Below are positions 61,101 to 64,000 of a stretch of DNA of 64,000 nucleotides, in pieces. Source of the DNA: Macrotis lagotis (lineage: Eukaryota > Chordata > Mammalia > Peramelemorphia > Peramelidae); the NCBI RefSeq assembly GCF_037893015.1, contig NC_133666.1, forward strand, positions 625,097,852 through 625,161,851, written 5' to 3'. Every line of letters begins with the position of its first letter. Position 1 is the stretch's first letter. The position numbers and the translations under genes were made by a program. A model generated the notes under the pieces. That model was not told the DNA's origin. It was given only the letters and a program-made list of their open reading frames with translations, and ran no database searches.

Positions 61101-63861
61101 AACAAGCAATATTATCCCCATGTGCTGGAGATACAAGAACTAAATGAAGCAGTTCTGCCCTAAAGGGGCTTTCATTCTCTGATGCACATACATAAATAAG
61201 GAAGTGCAAGCTGATTTGATAAAGAAGAGACCACTAATGACTAGAGGAAACAAGAAAAGCTTCTTCTTAAAATTGCCTTCCTTAGCATTTGAATTTTGCC
61301 TTAAAGGAAGCTAAGGATTCTCTGAGTTCCCTGTGAAGAGGGCTTAGGGGCAGAGCTTGTGCCAAGGCAAGGAAGTGGTTGGAGGGCTGGGATCAGAGAC
61401 CAACAAGAAGACCCTTTGAATTGTTGACTCTGTAAAGGAGCTTCCTATGAGATGTTTGGAAAGGAGGTTATGTTGGAGCCAGCCTGAGCAGGCTTTAGGT
61501 GACAAGCTGAAAAATGTGTTTGTTATACTAAAAGCAATAGGGTATCACTAAAGATTCTTGATTTGAGGAATGACCTGGCCAGATTCGTGTCCTAGGAAGA
61601 TCATTTTCTTAAACTGATGAGATTAATTGGAAGATGTCCTAGAGAAGGGAGAGATGAGAGAGGGGCAGCTAGGTGGCACAGTAGATAGAGCATGGGCCTT
61701 GGAGTCAGGAGGACCTGAGTTCAAATCCAGCCTCAGACACTTAATCATTACCTAGCTGTGTGGCCTTGGGCAACCCACTTAACCCCATTGCCTTGCAAAA
61801 ACTAAAAAAAAAAAAAAATAAGAGAGAGATGACAGGAGACAAATTAGGAGGGTACTTCGATTTTCCATTCAGGGATAAAGGGCATGAACCCTAATGATCA
61901 TTTAAGTGGAAAGATGGAAGAGGTCTTAATGGAGGCAGAATCAATATATCCTACAAACTTATTGGATATAAAGAATGAGAAAAGAGTTGGCATTAATTTT
62001 TAGATTGTGGAGGCATCTAGGTGGCTGGGTGGATAGAGCATGGGCCCTGGAGTCAGGAGGACCTGAGTTCATATCTGGCCTTATACACTTTAATAATTGA
62101 CTAGCTGTATGATTAACCCCATTGCCTTAAATAAATAAAATAAAATAAAAAATTTTAGGTTGTGGACCTTGATGGAAGGTGAAAATGGGTATGCCCTCAA
62201 CAAAACTGCAAAATGGAGACAGGGTTAAGGAAGGCAATTTTAAGTTTGAGATGTCTTCCGGAATGAAAATCAGATGAAAGCTGAGTATATAGCATATGGC
62301 AGTCAATTGCTTACAGATGAAAATTGAACCCTTGGGAGCTGATAAAATCCCCAAGAGAAAAGGCATAAAAAGAAAAGAGGCCTAGGACAGACTTTAAAGA
62401 AGAGCCGGCTAGGTGGCGCAGTGGATAAAGCACCTGGAGTCAGAAGTACCTGGATTCAAATCCGGTCTCAGACACTTAATAATTACCTAGCTGTGTGGCC
62501 TTGGGCAAGCCACTTAACTACATTTGCCTTGCAAAAAAAAAAAGAATAACCACAATCAAGGGTCAGGACTTGGCTAGTGGTCTAGCAAATGAGACTAAGA
62601 AGTAATGAGATAGGTAGGAGAACCGTGTTATATTTGGATTCACAAAAACTGAAGGAGAAAAGAATATCTAGGGGAGAGAACTGTAGTGACTTTCAGTAGT
62701 TAAAGAGGCAGAGAAGTCAAGGAGGGGTGAAAAAAATTTAGTGAATACATATCTCTTGGGGATCATCTGTTGAGAGTTCTCAGCTCTTGCCTGTGGCTTT
62801 TCTTTTCCTTCCTTTCAGACTGGATATTCTACATGAGGTTGCCATGTGGCAGAAGAACTTCAAGAGAATTGTGAGCATCATTTTAATGGGTAGGGGCAGC
62901 ATAGGGCAAGAGTGGGCATTACGATAACTCTCTTCCTCTCCTTCCTCAATCAGAGTTATGCCAAGACCAAGACACGGGCAGAGGTGAGAGGTGGTGGAAG
63001 GAAGCCCTGGAAACAGAAAGGCTCAGGTCGGGCTCGGCATGGGAGCATCCGTTCCCCAATCTGGCGTGGAGGTCAGTCCTGTGTATTTGGGGGTATTGAG
63101 GACAAGAGTTCATGAGCTAAAGTGTCTGCAGTAGGAATACATTAGTCATTTATCAGACTCTTCCCTTGCTTCCTCTACCCCATCCCTATTGCAGGTGGTA
63201 TTGCCCATGGTCCACGGGGTCCAACTAGCTACTACTATATGTTGCCTATGAAAGTTCGGGTGCTGGGCCTCAAGGTGGCCCTGACAGTCAAGCTGATGCA
63301 GGTACCAACCCCTCATATAGACAATGGGAAGTGGGCCTGCAATGTCTTGTTACCTGGGAATGGTCATGGTATTCCTGGAAGGACTGGAATCCAGCACTCT
63401 GTCATCCTGATCCCTGGCAGGGGCTTGATGTCTTTTTCCTGTCGTATACCATCTGTGAGAGGGTCTAGATGTTGAAGACTTCATTCTAACCTCCCAGGAT
63501 GACCTTCATGTGGTAGATTCCTTGGAGCTGCCAACCTCAGACCCAAGATATTTAGTAGACCTGGCTCGGTACCGACGTTGGGGTGACTCTGTGCTCCTTG
63601 TTGATGTGTGAGTGATGCCTATGTGCTGTGGGAATGGTACCAATCTTTCCTTGGACTTAGTTTCCCCTATTTTGGTTGGAATTTCCAGTTCAAGAATGGG
63701 TTGGAGGGTCTGAAAGGGCTCCCAGGCCCAGCCAAGGCTTCTTCATTTCATTTCATTCATTCATTCATGACTTGCTCTGTGTTCCAGGGATGAGGAATTG
63801 CCCCAGAATATTGTTTCTGCTGTATCCAACCTGAAGACCATCAACTTGGTGCCAGCAGTTG
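58046..63861 (+). CDS. MRPL4: Mitochondrial large ribosomal subunit protein uL4m (8 exons; continues past the right edge)
   Basis: Component of the mitochondrial 39S subunit near the peptide exit tunnel. Eight coding exons with matched phases give about 249 residues aligning with human MRPL4 (311 aa): an Arg-containing N-terminus without acidic residues (mitochondrial presequence), [24 protein letters not shown], the L4 signature [17 protein letters not shown] followed by [13 protein letters not shown], then [17 protein letters not shown]. The remaining C-terminal exon(s) lie beyond 64000. Exon 2 diverges from human. It is transcribed away from S1PR2; the CpG-rich promoter is immediately upstream. 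Confidence 0.97.
58228..58285 (+). CDS. MRPL4: MRPL4 coding exon 2
   Basis: A 58 bp exon, [19 protein letters not shown], poorly conserved as expected for the cleaved or linker region. Acceptor GGACAG, donor ACAG|GTCAGG. Confidence 0.8.
58371..58533 (+). CDS. MRPL4: MRPL4 coding exon 3
   Basis: A 163 bp exon with [20 protein letters not shown] and [15 protein letters not shown], close to human. Acceptor CCTTAG, donor CCG|GTGAGT. Confidence 0.95.
58845..58998 (-). mobile_element. CORE-SINE in MRPL4 intron 3
   Basis: T17 run then TGCAAGACAATGGGGTTAAG; flanks GGTCCTGGTT / GGTCCCGGTT. Confidence 0.9.
59280..59505 (-). mobile_element. MIR
   Basis: CTCATTTAATTTTTGCAGTA, GAGGTTAAATGACTTGGTCA. Confidence 0.75.
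59530..60235 (+). mobile_element. L2 3' part with nested SINE
   Basis: GCTGCCAAGGTGATATTTCT, TTCTTGAGGATAGGCACTTT and AATAAAGGCTTGATTC tail, split at 59946-60133. Confidence 0.75.
59946..60133 (+). mobile_element. CORE-SINE in L2
   Basis: Perfect 15-bp duplication AATGTAAGCTTCTTG at 59931-59945 and 60134-60148; an internal 22-bp-like repeat of ATTACCTAGCAGTGTGGC occurs. Confidence 0.95.
60527..60679 (+). mobile_element. CORE-SINE
   Basis: Perfect 16-bp duplication AAAACTATATGGGAAG at 60511-60526 and 60680-60695. Confidence 0.95.
61080..61645 (-). mobile_element. L2 remnant
   Basis: Read in reverse it gives L2 ORF2-3' words, e.g. AAATGATCTTCCTAGGACAC and CCTCAAATCAAGAATCTTTA. Confidence 0.6.
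61663..61825 (+). mobile_element. CORE-SINE
   Basis: Complete copy with A15 tail, flanked by AGAGATGAGAG-like sequence. Confidence 0.93.
62010..62150 (+). mobile_element. CORE-SINE
   Basis: CATCTAGGTGGCTGGGTGGA head; flanks TTTTTAGATTGTGGA / TTTTAGGTTGTGGA. Confidence 0.9.
62403..62543 (+). mobile_element. CORE-SINE
   Basis: GCCGGCTAGGTGGCGCAGTG head, CTAGCTGTGTGGCCTTGGGC body, A11 tail. Confidence 0.93.
62819..62870 (+). CDS. MRPL4: MRPL4 coding exon 4
   Basis: A 52 bp exon, [17 protein letters not shown], nearly identical to human. Acceptor TTTCAG, donor ATT|GTGAGC. Intron 3 (4.3 kb) carries many SINEs. Confidence 0.95.
62954..63071 (+). CDS. MRPL4: MRPL4 coding exon 5
   Basis: A 118 bp exon with [20 protein letters not shown] and [17 protein letters not shown], the rRNA-binding L4 loop. 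Donor GGAG|GTCAGT. Confidence 0.96.
63195..63301 (+). CDS. MRPL4: MRPL4 coding exon 6
   Basis: A 107 bp exon: [20 protein letters not shown] then [13 protein letters not shown]. Acceptor TTGCAG, donor CAG|GTACCA. Confidence 0.96.
63498..63607 (+). CDS. MRPL4: MRPL4 coding exon 7
   Basis: A 110 bp exon: [20 protein letters not shown] then [11 protein letters not shown], matching human. Donor GATGT|GTGAGT. Confidence 0.95.
63788..63861 (+). CDS. MRPL4: MRPL4 coding exon 8
   Basis: A 74 bp exon: [20 protein letters not shown] then VPAV. Donor TTG|GTGAGT; next exon expected to start LNVHSMLKH, outside the window. Confidence 0.94.
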
Positions 63862-64000
63862 GTGAGTGACTCAATCATGGGTACCCCACTCATTAAAAGG
63901 CCTCCCCTTTTTTTGGGGGGGAAGGGTGTCACTCACAGGCATATGGGATTGGCTAGATCTGTGAGATACATGAGAGGCATCTCCAATCCTGGCCTCCCTC

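Overview
The window is nuclear DNA from a marsupial, most likely an Australian (australidelphian) species. The evidence is the interspersed repeat set: dozens of copies of a tRNA-related CORE-SINE whose head reads GGCGGCTAGGTGGCGCAGTG and whose tail reads CTTAACCCCGTTTGCCTTGC plus an A-tail, a longer MAR1-like SINE, marsupial L1 3' ends, HAL1 (half-L1) elements, and old L2, L3/CR1 and MIR fossils. Several SINE and L1 copies keep perfect 13-16 bp target-site duplications, so these families were recently active. The species call is inference.

Three protein genes are present, in the same order and orientation as on human 19p13.2. (1) DNMT1, minus strand, 5' portion only: 17 coding exons from the start codon at 36121 down to 3681, coding about 634 residues (DMAP1-binding region, PCNA-binding motif, RFTS domain, CXXC zinc finger and the autoinhibitory linker). 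The rest of the gene (BAH domains and catalytic domain) lies beyond position 1. (2) S1PR2, minus strand: an intronless 350-residue GPCR coding region at 41566-42618, with a splice acceptor just upstream and a probable non-coding first exon in the CpG island at 45.9-47.7 kb. (3) MRPL4, plus strand: coding exons 1-8 between 58046 and 63861, continuing past the right edge.

Layout: 1-35 kb is DNMT1 introns and exons, dense in nested repeats. 35.4-36.7 kb is the DNMT1 CpG-island promoter with two strong palindromic E2F-type sites. 37.4-48.5 kb around S1PR2 has almost no young transposons. 45.9-47.7 kb is the S1PR2 CpG island. 48.5-57.7 kb is repeat-filled intergenic DNA. 57.7-58.6 kb is the MRPL4 CpG-island promoter with an inverted ETS pair. 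58.6-64 kb is MRPL4.

The three genes do not form a pathway: DNMT1 maintains CpG methylation, S1PR2 senses sphingosine-1-phosphate, and MRPL4 is a mitochondrial ribosomal protein. No new multi-gene system was found. The best leads are a missing zinc ligand and a shortened linker in this DNMT1, an unidentified 193-codon ORF in DNMT1 intron 1, a SINE triplet inserted three times at one target sequence, a local duplication inside a DNMT1 intron, and the transposon-poor S1PR2 domain.
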